DNA of 64,000 nucleotides from RPQJ01 sp963746325 (GTDB taxonomy: Bacteria > Pseudomonadota > Gammaproteobacteria > Steroidobacterales > Steroidobacteraceae): the NCBI GenBank assembly GCA_963746325.1, contig CAVVBC010000031.1, forward strand, positions 62,001-126,000, in the 5' to 3' direction. The notes below the pieces were generated by a model. That model saw only the letters and a list, made by a program, of their open reading frames with translations, was not told the origin of the DNA and did not search any database. Positions 25,800 to 35,608 of this stretch are shown in pieces. Position 1 is the stretch's first letter; each line of letters opens with the position of its first letter. Both the position numbers and the translations under genes were made by a program.

Positions 25800-26281
25800 C
25801 GCGCCGTGCCCTCGCGCACGTCGCGCTTGCCGCCCTGCTTTTCGAGCAGTCGCGTTTCGGCGATCACGATCTCGTGCGACAGGGCCTTGCACATGTCGTA
25901 GATCGTGAGCGCCGCAAGCGACGCGCCGGTGAGCGCCTCCATCTCGACGCCTGTCTTGTGATGCACCGACACCGTGCAGCGCACGACAGCCTCGTCCTGC
26001 TCGTTCATCTCGATCTTGATGTCGCACTGCTCGAGGCCGAGCGGATGACAGAAAGGAATCAGTTCATGCGTGCGCTTGGCCGCCATCACCCCGGCGACGA
26101 TCGCCGTGTGAAAGACCGGGCCTTTCCTGGTCGCGAAGCCTGCAGTCCGCAGAGCGCGGGCTGCCTCCGCCGGAAAGCGCACGCGCGCTTCGGCGACCGC
26201 CGTGCGCAGGCTCACGGCCTTGCCCGAGACGTCGACCATGGCCGGGCTGCCGTCCGTGCCGACGTGCGTAAGCGATGTCAT
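25796..26281 (-). CDS. moaC: Cyclic pyranopterin monophosphate synthase
   Basis: MoaC completes step one of molybdenum-cofactor synthesis, turning the MoaA product into cyclic pyranopterin. The 161 residues show THVGTDGSPAMVDVSGKAVS at the start, GVMAAKRTHELIPFCHPL, and VSVHHKTGVEMEALTGASLAALTIYDMCKA with the conserved active-site Lys/His/Asp residues. It lies 18 bp downstream of moaA and overlaps mobA. Confidence 0.95.
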   Translation of the reverse strand: MTSLTHVGTDGSPAMVDVSGKAVSLRTAVAEARVRFPAEAARALRTAGFATRKGPVFHTAIVAGVMAAKRTHELIPFCHPLGLEQCDIKIEMNEQDEAVVRCTVSVHHKTGVEMEALTGASLAALTIYDMCKALSHEIVIAETRLLEKQGGKRDVREGTAR

Positions 26282-26299
26282 GTGCCGTTCATCCGCGAA

Positions 26300-27364
26300 T
26301 CATCCCCCGATGTAGTGCATCTCGACCTTGCGCAGCGGCGCCTCGCGCGCGCGCAGTTCGGCTCGTTGCTCGCTGTAGCGGTCCGCGCGCCGCGCCCAGG
26401 CGCCACGCATCAGGTCGAACAGTTCCGCGTCGGACGCGCCGGCACGCAGTGGCGCGCGCAGGTCGAGACCGCGCGTCGCGAACAGGCAGGTGTAGAGCAC
26501 GCCTTCGGACGACAGGCGCGCGCGGCTGCAGTCGCCGCAGAACGGCTCGCTCACCGACGACACGAAGCCGATCTCGCCGGCGCCGTCGTCGTACGTGTAG
26601 CGCGCCGCGACTTCGCCGCGATAGCGTCCCGGCGCAGCCGTCACGGGCCAGCGTGCCTGGACCTGCCGCAGCAACTCAGCGGACGGCACCACCTGCGCCG
26701 GCTCCCAGGCGTTGCGGTTGCCCACGTCCATGTATTCGATCAGCCGCACGGTGACGCCCGTGCCACGGAAGCGCTCGAGCAGGTCGAGCACGGCATGATC
26801 GTTGCGCCCGCGTTGCACGACGGTGTTGACCTTGACCGGGCGCAGGCCCGCGGCCAGCGCGGCGTCGATGCCTTCGAGCACTTGCGCCAGTCCACCGAAG
26901 CCGCCGCTCATGTCGGCGAACACGGCTTCGTCCAGTGCATCGAGGCTGACCGTGACGCGATGCAGGCCGTTGCCCTTGAGTTCGGCCGCGTGCTGGGCAA
27001 GCAGCACGCCGTTGGTGGTGAGCGCGAGGTCGTCGATGCCTTCGATGCCCGAAAGCTCGGCGACCAGGTCGGGCAACCCGCCGCGCAGCAGCGGCTCGCC
27101 GCCCGTCAGTCGCAGCTTGCGCACGCCGAGCCTGGCTGCGATGCGCGCCAGGCGGGTGATCTCCTCGAACGACAGGCGTTCCTGTGCGCGCAGGAAGCGG
27201 TACTTGTCGTCGAACGTCGACTTCGGCATGCAGTACGGGCAACGGAAGTTGCAGCGATCCATGACGGAGATGCGCAGGTCGTGCACCGGTCGGCCGAGCT
27301 GGTCCACCACCGGGTTCATTGGCCCCAGGTTGACGACGGCCCCGGTGTCGCGCGATTCATGCAT
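26300..27364 (-). CDS. moaA: GTP 3',8-cyclase (radical SAM)
   Basis: MoaA starts molybdenum-cofactor synthesis from GTP using two iron-sulfur clusters. The SAM-cluster motif is CNFRCPYC in LRISVMDRCNFRCPYCMPKS. The second cluster is provided by FCGDCSRARLSSEGVLYTC, and the protein ends HYIGG with the Gly-Gly tail needed for activity. It has 354 residues. It lies six bases downstream of the moeA stop. Confidence 0.96.
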   Translation of the reverse strand: MHESRDTGAVVNLGPMNPVVDQLGRPVHDLRISVMDRCNFRCPYCMPKSTFDDKYRFLRAQERLSFEEITRLARIAARLGVRKLRLTGGEPLLRGGLPDLVAELSGIEGIDDLALTTNGVLLAQHAAELKGNGLHRVTVSLDALDEAVFADMSGGFGGLAQVLEGIDAALAAGLRPVKVNTVVQRGRNDHAVLDLLERFRGTGVTVRLIEYMDVGNRNAWEPAQVVPSAELLRQVQARWPVTAAPGRYRGEVAARYTYDDGAGEIGFVSSVSEPFCGDCSRARLSSEGVLYTCLFATRGLDLRAPLRAGASDAELFDLMRGAWARRADRYSEQRAELRAREAPLRKVEMHYIGG

Positions 27365-27370
27365 GACGAA

Positions 27371-28591
27371 TCACCAGCGAAAGAATGGCGCCAGGTAGCC
27401 GGCAGGAAACTCGCGCGGCCCGGGCGGCAGTTCGACGAAGCCGTCCGTGCCCAGCAGCGAGATGAAATCACCCGACCCGCGCGTCGGCCGCGGCATGGCC
27501 AGCGGGCCCTGGGTCGAGCTGTGCTCGACCTGCACGGGCAGGAAAAATGCCAGCGCTGGCTTGACGTTGAAGGCAGCCGCCAGCGGCAGGTGCTCCGCCG
27601 CGCGCACTGGGGCGCCGAGCATGGCGTCCAGCGCCGGCACGACGTAACGCAGCAGGCAAACCAGCGCCGACACCGGGTTGCCCGGCAGGCCGAACACGGT
27701 CTGTCCCGCTGGACCCACGCCGAACCAGATGGGCTTGCCCGGCCGCTGCGCCACCTTGTGGAATACTTCCTCGACCCCGAGCTGGCGCAGCACGCTCGGG
27801 ACATGGTCGAAGCGGCCCATCGACACGCCGCCGGTCAGCACGATCACGTCGTGCGTCGCAAGGTGGGAGCCGAGCTGCTCCGCGAGGACCGCGTGATCGT
27901 CGGGCAGATGGTCTTCCGCGACGAGCTGGAAGCCCCGCAGCTGGAGCGCACCACGCAAGGCATAACTGTTCGAGCGCCGCACCTGCCAGTCGGCAATGGG
28001 CTGGCCGGGCGCCACCAGCTCGTCGCCGGTGGCGCAGATGACGATGCGGGGCTCGGTGCTGACCTCGGCGCGTGCAAACCCCGCGGACGCGAGCACGGCG
28101 AGTTCCGGCGCGTCCAGACGGGTGCCGGGAGCCAGCAGCAGGTCGCCCGCGCGTGCGTCGAGCCCGCGGGTGTGCACATTCAGGAAAGGCGTGACCGGAA
28201 CGTCATCCGCGACCGTGGCGTGGCCATCGACCACGCGCAATTGCTCGACGGGCACGACGCAGTCACAACCGGCGGGCAGCACGGCGCCCGTCATTGCCTC
28301 GAGGCAATCGGTCGCTGCGTCCAGTTGCAATGCGGGCTGGCCAGCGGCCTGCGTGCCCGCGATACGGAATCGCCGCTCGCCTGTTCGCCATGCCTGCGAC
28401 GCGAACGCGATGCCGTCCATCGTCACGCGATCGAATGGCGGCTGGTCACGCTCGGAGCGGACGCCCTGCGCCAGGATCGCGCCCGCCAGGGATTCCAGCG
28501 GACGCGATTCGGTCGGCAGGCGTTGCACGCGTTCGCGCACGAGGGCCACCGCTGCGGCCGGTGTCGGCAGGGCCGACGCGCCGGCAGTCAT
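27371..28591 (-). CDS. moeA: Molybdopterin molybdenumtransferase
   Basis: MoeA inserts molybdate into adenylated molybdopterin. The 406-residue protein has the four-domain MoeA layout: PPFDRVTMDGIAFAS, GAVLPAGCDCVVPVEQ, ATGDELVAPGQPI, DVIVLTGGVSMGRFDHVP, GKPIWFGVGPAGQTVFGLPGNPVSALVCLLRYVVPAL and a small C-terminal beta domain. The start is placed at the ATG at 28591 (MTAGASALPTP). It is the first gene of the cofactor operon and is read on the minus strand. The promoter probably lies in the short gap before 28623, but none was obvious. Confidence 0.94.
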   Translation of the reverse strand: MTAGASALPTPAAAVALVRERVQRLPTESRPLESLAGAILAQGVRSERDQPPFDRVTMDGIAFASQAWRTGERRFRIAGTQAAGQPALQLDAATDCLEAMTGAVLPAGCDCVVPVEQLRVVDGHATVADDVPVTPFLNVHTRGLDARAGDLLLAPGTRLDAPELAVLASAGFARAEVSTEPRIVICATGDELVAPGQPIADWQVRRSNSYALRGALQLRGFQLVAEDHLPDDHAVLAEQLGSHLATHDVIVLTGGVSMGRFDHVPSVLRQLGVEEVFHKVAQRPGKPIWFGVGPAGQTVFGLPGNPVSALVCLLRYVVPALDAMLGAPVRAAEHLPLAAAFNVKPALAFFLPVQVEHSSTQGPLAMPRPTRGSGDFISLLGTDGFVELPPGPREFPAGYLAPFFRW

Positions 28592-28622
28592 GCGGCAAGG
28601 CGCGTCGGCCGAACGCGCGAAA

Positions 28623-29006
28623 TCACTTCGGTTCCTGGGCCGCGTACGCCTTCTTCTCGGCGTTCCAGCGATCGACCAGCGCCTGCAACTCGTCCAGCGC
28701 CGAGTTGTGCTTCTTGGCGTGGATGGTCTCGACCGACGCTTTCTTGGCAGCAAGCTCGGGGTCGGCGGGGTCGATGGCGGCCAGTTGCTCTTCCTGATCC
28801 TTGGTCAGGCAGGGCAGGTAGACCTCCTGCACGTTCTTGGCGTAGTCCTTCACCAGGGCCTGCGCTGCAAGCATCTCATCCTTGGTCGCGGTGGCGCCGT
28901 TCGGCAGCGCCTGCGGTGCCTGGGGATAGACGCACGTAGCGGCCTGGGCGGCGGCGCTCAGGGCCAGCAGGGCGGGGGCGAAGGCAAGGGCGGTCAGTAT
29001 CTTCAT
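28623..29006 (-). CDS. Small secreted protein of unknown function
   Basis: The first 22 residues are a classic signal peptide (MKILTALAFAPALLALSAAAQA). The mature part is about 105 residues, helical and Lys/Glu/Ala-rich, with two cysteines (ATCVYPQ and LPCLTKDQ) that could form a disulfide. From DPADPELAAKKASVETIHAKK onward it looks like a long amphipathic helix. I recognise no family. It lies 31 bp upstream of moeA but in the same direction, so it may share its transcript. It is probably periplasmic. Confidence 0.72.
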   Translation of the reverse strand: MKILTALAFAPALLALSAAAQAATCVYPQAPQALPNGATATKDEMLAAQALVKDYAKNVQEVYLPCLTKDQEEQLAAIDPADPELAAKKASVETIHAKKHNSALDELQALVDRWNAEKKAYAAQEPK

Positions 29007-29258
29007 GTCGTTGAAACCTCGAGGGTACCGGCCGGGTGCCGGGTAAGGTGCCAGTTTACAAAGGTCTTTGCGGCGCGGAGCCTGTCCCAGCAGCGGCCAG
29101 CCGCCCGCGGACCGGCACTATACCGCAGCCTTCGGGCGGTTCGAGCCGGACCGGGCCGTTGCCTGCCGGCGGGCCGGCCGCACCCGTGGGGTTGGCATGG
29201 CGCGGCACGTTCGTGTCCAATGCGCCTCTTGCCTGCATCCCCGACTGGAAATCCCACG

Positions 29259-30795
29259 ATGTCCTCCCTGCCAGCATCCGCGTCGCCTGTGACCGCCCCC
29301 GCCCTCGACCTGGGCCACTTCATCGGCGGGAAGGAGGTCGCGGGTCAATCCGGTCGCAAGGGCGTGGTGCACGACCCGGCGACCGGCCACCCGCGCGGCG
29401 AGGTCGCTTTTGCCAGCGCCGACGAAACCCGCGCCGCCATCGCCAGCGCCGCAGCTGCATTGCCGGCGTGGGCGGCGACGCCGCCGTTGCAGCGGGCGCG
29501 AATCATGTTCAAGTTCAAGGCCTTGCTCGAGGAGCACCTGGACGAGCTGGCGCGCCTGATCACGGTCGAGCACGGCAAGGTGTTCTCGGATGCGCGCGGC
29601 GAAGTCATCCGCGGCACCGAGGTCGTCGAGTTCGCCTGCGGCATCCCGCAGATGCTCAAGGGCGAATTCAGCGAGAACGTCGGCACCAATGTCGACAGCT
29701 GGTCGCAGCGCCAGCCGGTCGGCGTCTGCGCCGGCATCACGCCGTTCAATTTCCCGGCCATGGTGCCGATGTGGATGTTCCCTGTCGCCATCGCCTGCGG
29801 CAACACGTTCGTACTGAAGCCCTCCGAGAAGGATCCGAGCTGTCCGCTGCGCGTCGCGCAGTTGTTGCAGCAGGCCGGCCTGCCGGACGGGGTCTTCAAC
29901 ATCGTCAACGGCGATCGCGAAGCGGTGGACACGCTGCTCACCGATCCGCGGGTGGGCGCCATCAGTTTCGTGGGCTCGACACCCGTGGCCGAGTACATCT
30001 ACCGCACGGCATCGACGCACGGCAAGCGGGTGCAGGCCCTGGGCGGCGCCAAGAACCACATGGTGGTGATGCCCGACGCCGACACCGAGAACGCGGCGAG
30101 CGCACTGATCGGCGCAGCCTACGGTTCGGCGGGCGAGCGCTGCATGGCAATCTCGGTGGCCGTCGCAGTCGGTGACGCGGCCGACCCGCTGGTCGACGCG
30201 CTGCAACGCCAGCTCAAGCAGATGAAAATCGGTTCGGGGCTGGACGACGGCGTCGAGATGGGCCCGCTGGTGACGCGCGAACATCGCGACCGCGTCAGCG
30301 GCTACGTCGACCTTGGCGTGCAGGAAGGCGCCCAGCTCGTCGTCGATGGCCGTGGCTTGCGCGTGCGCGGCTGCGAAGACGGCTTTTTCATCGGGCCCTG
30401 CCTGTTCGACGGCGTCGAGCCGCAGATGCGCATCTACAAGGAAGAGATTTTCGGGCCCGTGCTGTGCGTGGTGCGGGTGCCGGACCTGGCCACGGCCACC
30501 CAGTCTCGTCAACGAGCACGAGTTCGGCAATGGCACGGCCATCTTCACCGCCAGCGGCGAGGCCGCGCGCACGTTCACACAGGGCGTGCAGGCGGGCATG
30601 GTCGGCATCAACGTACCGATTCCCGTGCCGATGGCATTCCATTCCTTCGGCGGCTGGAAGCGCTCGCTGTTCGGGGCCCTGCACGTGCACGGCCCTGATG
30701 GCGTGCGCTTCTACACGCGCCTCAAGACGGTGACTTCGCGCTGGCCTACCGCGCGCCGCGAAAGTGCGCAATTCGTCATGCCAACGATGAAGTAG
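29259..30795 (+). CDS. mmsA: Methylmalonate-semialdehyde dehydrogenase, CoA-acylating (frameshifted)
   Basis: The enzyme converts methylmalonate or malonate semialdehyde to propionyl- or acetyl-CoA in valine and inositol catabolism. Motifs are GVCAGITPFNFPAMVPMWMFP, the NAD loop GAISFVGSTPVAEYIY, the subfamily signature ALGGAKNHMVVMPDAD (lacking the usual ALDH general-base Glu), and catalytic Cys295 in AGERCMAIS. After VPDLATATQ a one-base insertion (T at 30504) shifts the frame. The rest, LVNEHEFGNGTAIFTASG to FVMPTMK, follows in the next frame. Corrected, it is about 511 residues, the normal size. No partner genes adjoin it. Confidence 0.92.
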
Positions 30796-30819
30796 CGGTA
30801 AACTTCGCTTACCTTACGC

Positions 30820-30896
30820 GCGGCCGTAGCTCAGCTGGATAGAGCATCAGGCTTCGAACCTGAGGGTCGGGGGTTCGAATCCCTCCGGCCGCGCCA
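30820..30896 (+). tRNA. tRNA-Arg (anticodon TCG)
   Basis: A 77-nt cloverleaf with encoded CCA. The acceptor stem is GCGGCCG pairing with CGGCCGC, the D-arm contains AGCTCAGCTGGATAGAGC, the anticodon stem TCAGG/CCTGA encloses the loop CTTCGAA (anticodon TCG, reading CGA), and the T-loop is TTCGAAT. The discriminator base is G. No integrase or att-like duplication adjoins it. Confidence 0.97.
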
Positions 30897-30968
30897 GATC
30901 ACGAATACCCGACAACCAAGCAGCTTGACCGCCCTGGCCCCGCGCCGGGCGGCGAATGAGAGCGCACC

Positions 30969-33054
30969 ATGAACAGCAGATCGTCCTCACGGGTCTTGCG
31001 GGCCGCCATCGCCCTGCAGTTCCTTCCCCTACTGGCCATCGCCGACGATGCCGGGGCCGGGCTCGAAACCATCACCGTCACGGCGCAGAAGGTCACGGCC
31101 GACCTGCAGAAGACGGCGGCGGCTGTCACGGCCCTGCCGGGCGACTTGTTGCTCCAGGCCGGCGTGTACGACATCCGGGCCGTGCAGAACCTGATGCCTT
31201 CCGTGCGCTTCCAGGCCGAGAACGCCTCGACCGAGCTCTACATCCGCGGCGTGGGTTCGACGCTCGACCTGCCGAACATCGAGCCGCCCAACGCGTTCAA
31301 CTTCAACGGGGTCTACATCCCGCGCGAAGGCACCAGCATCGGACTGTTCGACATCGAGTCGATCGAGTTGCTGCCCGGCCCGCAGGGCACTCTGTACGGG
31401 CGCGCGGCTTTGGGCGGCGCGGTCAACGTGCAGTTCAATCGACCCACGCGGGAACTCGAAACGAGCGGCCTGCTCGAGGTGGGGGACTACTCGCTGCTGC
31501 ATGGCACGATCGTGCAGAACCTGCCCGTGGGCGACACGCTGGCGTTGCGCGGTGCCTTCGATTACATCGAGCACGACGGCTACCTGCGGACCGGCGCGGA
31601 CTCCAAGCAGGACTACGCGGCCCGGCTGTCCGCTGTCTACGAACCGAACGACGAGGTCGACGTCTACGCCTGGGTGCACGGGGCGAAGAAGGAAGGCGAC
31701 TCGCCCAACCTGGTGCGGCGTGGATTCAATGGCGGCACCTTTGCCGGTAACCCCAATGCGTTCAATACCAGCGACCCGTGGGACGATCGCATCGACCCGG
31801 GTGCGCCGACGGCCTCGCCGCAGGAGTACGAGAGCATGGTGCTCGGTGCGCAGGTCGACTGGGACCTGGGCGACATGACCCTCACCTACGTGCCGGGGTA
31901 TTTCTATCTCTCCTGGGAGGCCGATTACTGGCTGGAGAACATCCCGGCGCTGCTCACCGCGCATTACAACCAGGTCACCAACGAACTGCGGCTCGCGAGC
32001 GACACCGATTCCCAGCTGCAGTGGCTGACGGGGCTCTACGCCTACCAGGTCACCAACGACGGCGACTTCATCGTCGGTGGTTTTCCGCTGGCGCAGGTCT
32101 CGCGCAACCGGCTGGCGGGCTACGCGGCCTTCGGCGAGACCACCTATTCGCTCACCGACGCGCTGCGCGTGACCGCAGGCGCGCGCTTCAGCCTGGACGA
32201 GCGTGAAGGCGACGGCCAGACGGCGTTCGGCCAGCCGTTCACGGCAGACGAGGATTACGACCACTTCGACTGGAAGCTCGGCGTCGCCTACGACGTGAAC
32301 GCCGACGTGATGGCCTACGCCACGATCCAGACGGGCTACCAGCCCGGCACCTATAACCTGTACCCGGCGACGCCGACGCAATCCAACCTCGTCGACTCGG
32401 CGACCATGATCGCCTACACGGCGGGCATCAAGAGCCGCTTCCTCGACGACCGCCTGCAGGTCAACGACGAAGTTTTCTACTACGACTACGAAGACCTGCT
32501 GGTGCAGTCGTTCAACCTGAACACGGCACTGCTCACGACGTTCAACGCGGCACAGACCACGATCTGGGGCAACCAGCTCGACGTGCTGTTCCTGCCCACG
32601 GGACGTGACCGCATCAACCTGTCGGTTGGCTACCTGAACGCGGAGTACGACGACTTCATCGTGCCGCCAGAGGTTGACATGGGCATCCCGAACCGCGATT
32701 TCGGCGGCTTTCCGCTGCAGTACGCGCCCGAATGGACGATCACGGCGGGTTATCAGCACGAATTTCCGGTTCGGCACCGGCCGCATGCTCGGGCGCATCG
32801 AGACGCGCTACGAGGATTCGTTCTGGGGCACCTTCGCGCAGTTCCGCGGGACCGAGCAGCAGGACTACTTCAAGTCCGATGCGTCGGTCACGTACTACGC
32901 CGCCGACGATCGCTGGAGTCTCGGCCTGTGGGTGAAGAACATCGAGAACGTCGCGGTGCTGGCGGCTACGACCACGGGCCAGTTCGGCCCGTATGCCAAC
33001 GCGTTCATCGAGCCGCCACGCACGTGGGGCGCGCGCTTCACGTTCAACCTGTAG
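30969..33054 (+). CDS. TonB-dependent outer-membrane receptor 1 (frameshifted)
   Basis: This beta-barrel receptor imports a scarce nutrient across the outer membrane with TonB energy. It has a short signal peptide, a TonB-box-like LETITVTAQK, the plug domain (LMPSVRFQ...LYIRGVG...IESIELLPGPQGTLYGRAALGGAVNV) and a barrel of about 550 residues. At 32763-32765 an extra T in a TTT run shifts the frame. Deleting it joins AGYQHEF to RFGTGRMLGRIETRYEDSFWG and restores the C-terminal barrel signature with its terminal aromatic/Leu (FTFNL). The corrected length is about 695. The ligand is unknown. Confidence 0.88.
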
Positions 33055-33081
33055 CGCGACTCGCCGCGGCCCAGATAGAAA

Positions 33082-33109
33082 AAGGGCGGGTCGTTGCCGA
33101 CCCGCCCTT
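33082..33109. terminator. Bidirectional-type terminator between convergent receptors
   Basis: A perfect 12-bp stem AAGGGCGGGTCG/CGACCCGCCCTT with a TTGC loop. On the minus strand it is followed by TTTTTCT, so it works best for receptor 2, but it also separates it from receptor 1. Confidence 0.85.
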
Positions 33110-33138
33110 GATTCAGCGCCATCCTGGCGTGCGTGCGT

Positions 33139-35556
33139 CTAGAACTCCTGCGAGAACCTGATCCCGATCGTCCGCGGACGGATCGGCACGACGTAGACCT
33201 GCGAGCCGCAGACCGCTTCGGCGCACTGCGCGAAGCGCGAGACCTGCCCGTCTTCGTCGAAGGCATTGGTCAGGAACAGCTCTGCCCGCCAGCCATCCTT
33301 GCCGAGGCCCGCCGCGAAGTCGGCGGTGGTGTAGCTGGGCATGTTGCCGATGATGCCGTTCTCGACAACGCGCAGGTCGGTCGTGCGCTCATCCACATAG
33401 ATCACCGCACCCTGCACGTAGCTGTCGAACGTGGCCATGGGGAACTCGTAGCGCGCGGTCAGGTTCCCCTTCAGCTCGGGCGTGACGGGCAGCGCTGTAC
33501 CTTTCGGCGCCTGCGGATCGCTGAACACGGGGTTGCCATCCTCATCGACGCTCGGGCAGTCGCTGCGCGTTTCCGGATTGCCGTTGGCGTTGACGAAGCC
33601 GCAATAGTTCTCGGTCAGCTCCGAGTCGAGGTACGCGAAGCCCGCTGAAATCCCGAGCTGGTCAGTGACCGCCCAGCTCACGTCCATTTCGACGCCATCG
33701 ATCTGCGCCGCACCGGCGTTGTTGATCTCCGTCAGGCCGTTGGCGCCGAGCAGCGAGAACTGGAAGTCGTCCCATTCCTGCATGAACACCGCGCCGTTGA
33801 AGCGCAACCGGTTGTCGAACCAGGTGGTTTTCCAGCCGAGTTCGTAGTTGGTCAACCAGTCTGCTTCGTACGGCGGCAGCGTGCCGCGGCGGTTGATGCC
33901 GCCCGGGCGGAAGCCTTCCGAGTACGTCGCGTACACCATCGCGTCTGCCGTGACCTTGTAGGTCAGGTTCACGCGCGGCGTGACGCCGTCTTCCGTGGTC
34001 GTCTTGTCGAAGACCTTGCAGGGCGCGCCCTTGAAATCGGGCGAGTCGTCGGGGTAGTTCGGGCATGCGGCTTCGCCGGTACGCGAACTGTAACCGTCGC
34101 TGAAGCCGAAAAAGCCCTCGAGCGAATTGTCGGAATCGAAGTAGCGCGCGCCGACGGTACCGGTCAGCTTCTCGGTGAAGTCGAAGCTGAACTCGCCGAA
34201 GATCGCGAAGTCCTTGTCGACGCGCAACTGCTTGGTCAGCCAGAGCGTGTCGTCCCAACCCGTCACCGTGATCTGCGAGCCGAGGCCGTCGATCTTGTAG
34301 CGTTGCTGGATGTCGTGCTCCTGCTGCTGGTAGAACAGGCCGCCGACGAAGCGGTAACGCCGGTCAGCGTCGGACGAGACGCGCAGTTCGTGCGTGTAGC
34401 GGTCGTAGCGGTCCTTGCCCTGGATGTACTGCGACGGGTCGATCGGCACGCTGTTGTCGTCGTACCAGTAGGCCCCGTAGCCGTACAGTGTGTCGTACCA
34501 GTACGAGTAATCGGAGTAGTCCGATTCCGTGTCGACGTCGCGCGTCAGGTACGAACCCGCGTAGACCAGGTCGAGGTTCGCGACTTTGCCTTCGACGGTG
34601 AGAGCCGCCTGAACCCAGCTGTCGTCCGAGGTTTCCGGGAAACCATGGGCGATCTCGCGTTCGCCGACAGTGGTGTCGTACGCCCAGCTGCCTTCGGTAT
34701 CCTGTGTCTGGGCCATGACCTGCGGGGTGATCGTCCAGTTGTCGGTGAGGTCGAGTCGCAGTGCCGCGCGGGCGCCCGTGGTAAAGGCTTCGTTGTAGTT
34801 CTTCTCGACGAAATTGGCGTTGTTCGCCGTGATGCCCGACGTGGGGAAGGTGCGCTCGCGGTAGACGTTGTCGATGTAACCGGCGTCGTGACGGTGCCAG
34901 CCGACGAGGCGGACAGCCGCGCGGTCGTTGATCGGCAGGTTGACCATGCCTTCGGCGAGATAGCCGAAGTCCCCGCTATCCACCGAGTTCACCTCGAGTC
35001 CGTAGCTCGCGTCGAACTTTGTCGGATCCGGTTTGTTGGTGATGATGCGGATCGTGCCCGCCTGCGAACTGGCGCCGTACAACGTACCCTGCGGACCCGC
35101 CAGCGCCTCGATTCGCGCAATGTCGTACAGGTGGACGTCAAGGGCGCCCTGGATCGTCGTGATCGGCTGTTCGTCCAGGTAGATGCCGACGCTCGGCAGC
35201 GAAGCTGAATGGTTGCCGTCGCCGCCGCTCGCGACACCGCGCATGTAGACGGCCGCGAAGCCCGGACCCACCGACTGGAAAGAGACGCTTGGCAGGAACC
35301 GCACGTAGTCGTCGAACCGCTGCACGTTCAGTTCCTGCAGGCGCTGAGTGCCGAGCGCCTGGATGCTGAGCGGCACCGACTGCAGGTCTTCCGTGCGCTT
35401 CTGCGCAGTCACGACGATCTCTTCGAGACCGCCCGAGGTGGTCTGCGCATAGGCGGACATGCCGGCGAGCAGCGTCGGCACGCCGGCCGCCAGTGCGCGC
35501 AGGGCGGACAGCCGGCCTGTCTCGCGTTGCAGTTTGCGTTTACGGCTACGGGTCAT
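33139..35556 (-). CDS. TonB-dependent outer-membrane receptor 2
   Basis: This is an 805-residue receptor with a cleavable signal (ALAAGVPTLLAGMSAYAQ), a TonB-box-like EEIVVTAQKR, the plug (VYMRGVASGGDGNHSASLPSVGIYLDEQPITT...IARIEALAGPQGTLYGASSQAGTIRI), and a complete barrel ending in the aromatic residue (IGIRFSQEF). Between about residues 310 and 335 is an unusual extracellular-loop candidate rich in Tyr, Trp and Asp (SDYSYWYDTLYGYGAYWYDD). The start at 35556 is preferred to the upstream frame. A TPR-sulfotransferase gene sits 52 bp upstream on the same strand, a pairing seen in other receptor-rich bacteria. Confidence 0.92.
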   Translation of the reverse strand: MTRSRKRKLQRETGRLSALRALAAGVPTLLAGMSAYAQTTSGGLEEIVVTAQKRTEDLQSVPLSIQALGTQRLQELNVQRFDDYVRFLPSVSFQSVGPGFAAVYMRGVASGGDGNHSASLPSVGIYLDEQPITTIQGALDVHLYDIARIEALAGPQGTLYGASSQAGTIRIITNKPDPTKFDASYGLEVNSVDSGDFGYLAEGMVNLPINDRAAVRLVGWHRHDAGYIDNVYRERTFPTSGITANNANFVEKNYNEAFTTGARAALRLDLTDNWTITPQVMAQTQDTEGSWAYDTTVGEREIAHGFPETSDDSWVQAALTVEGKVANLDLVYAGSYLTRDVDTESDYSDYSYWYDTLYGYGAYWYDDNSVPIDPSQYIQGKDRYDRYTHELRVSSDADRRYRFVGGLFYQQQEHDIQQRYKIDGLGSQITVTGWDDTLWLTKQLRVDKDFAIFGEFSFDFTEKLTGTVGARYFDSDNSLEGFFGFSDGYSSRTGEAACPNYPDDSPDFKGAPCKVFDKTTTEDGVTPRVNLTYKVTADAMVYATYSEGFRPGGINRRGTLPPYEADWLTNYELGWKTTWFDNRLRFNGAVFMQEWDDFQFSLLGANGLTEINNAGAAQIDGVEMDVSWAVTDQLGISAGFAYLDSELTENYCGFVNANGNPETRSDCPSVDEDGNPVFSDPQAPKGTALPVTPELKGNLTARYEFPMATFDSYVQGAVIYVDERTTDLRVVENGIIGNMPSYTTADFAAGLGKDGWRAELFLTNAFDEDGQVSRFAQCAEAVCGSQVYVVPIRPRTIGIRFSQEF

Positions 35557-35608
35557 TTTGTGTCGGTCTCCCTGAGTGATGCGCCCGTCGGCGGGCACGT
35601 GAATGCAT

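Noticed and set aside
30820..30896. tRNA-Arg as the attachment site of an integrated element
   Set aside because: No integrase, no duplicated tRNA end and no change in gene style downstream were seen.
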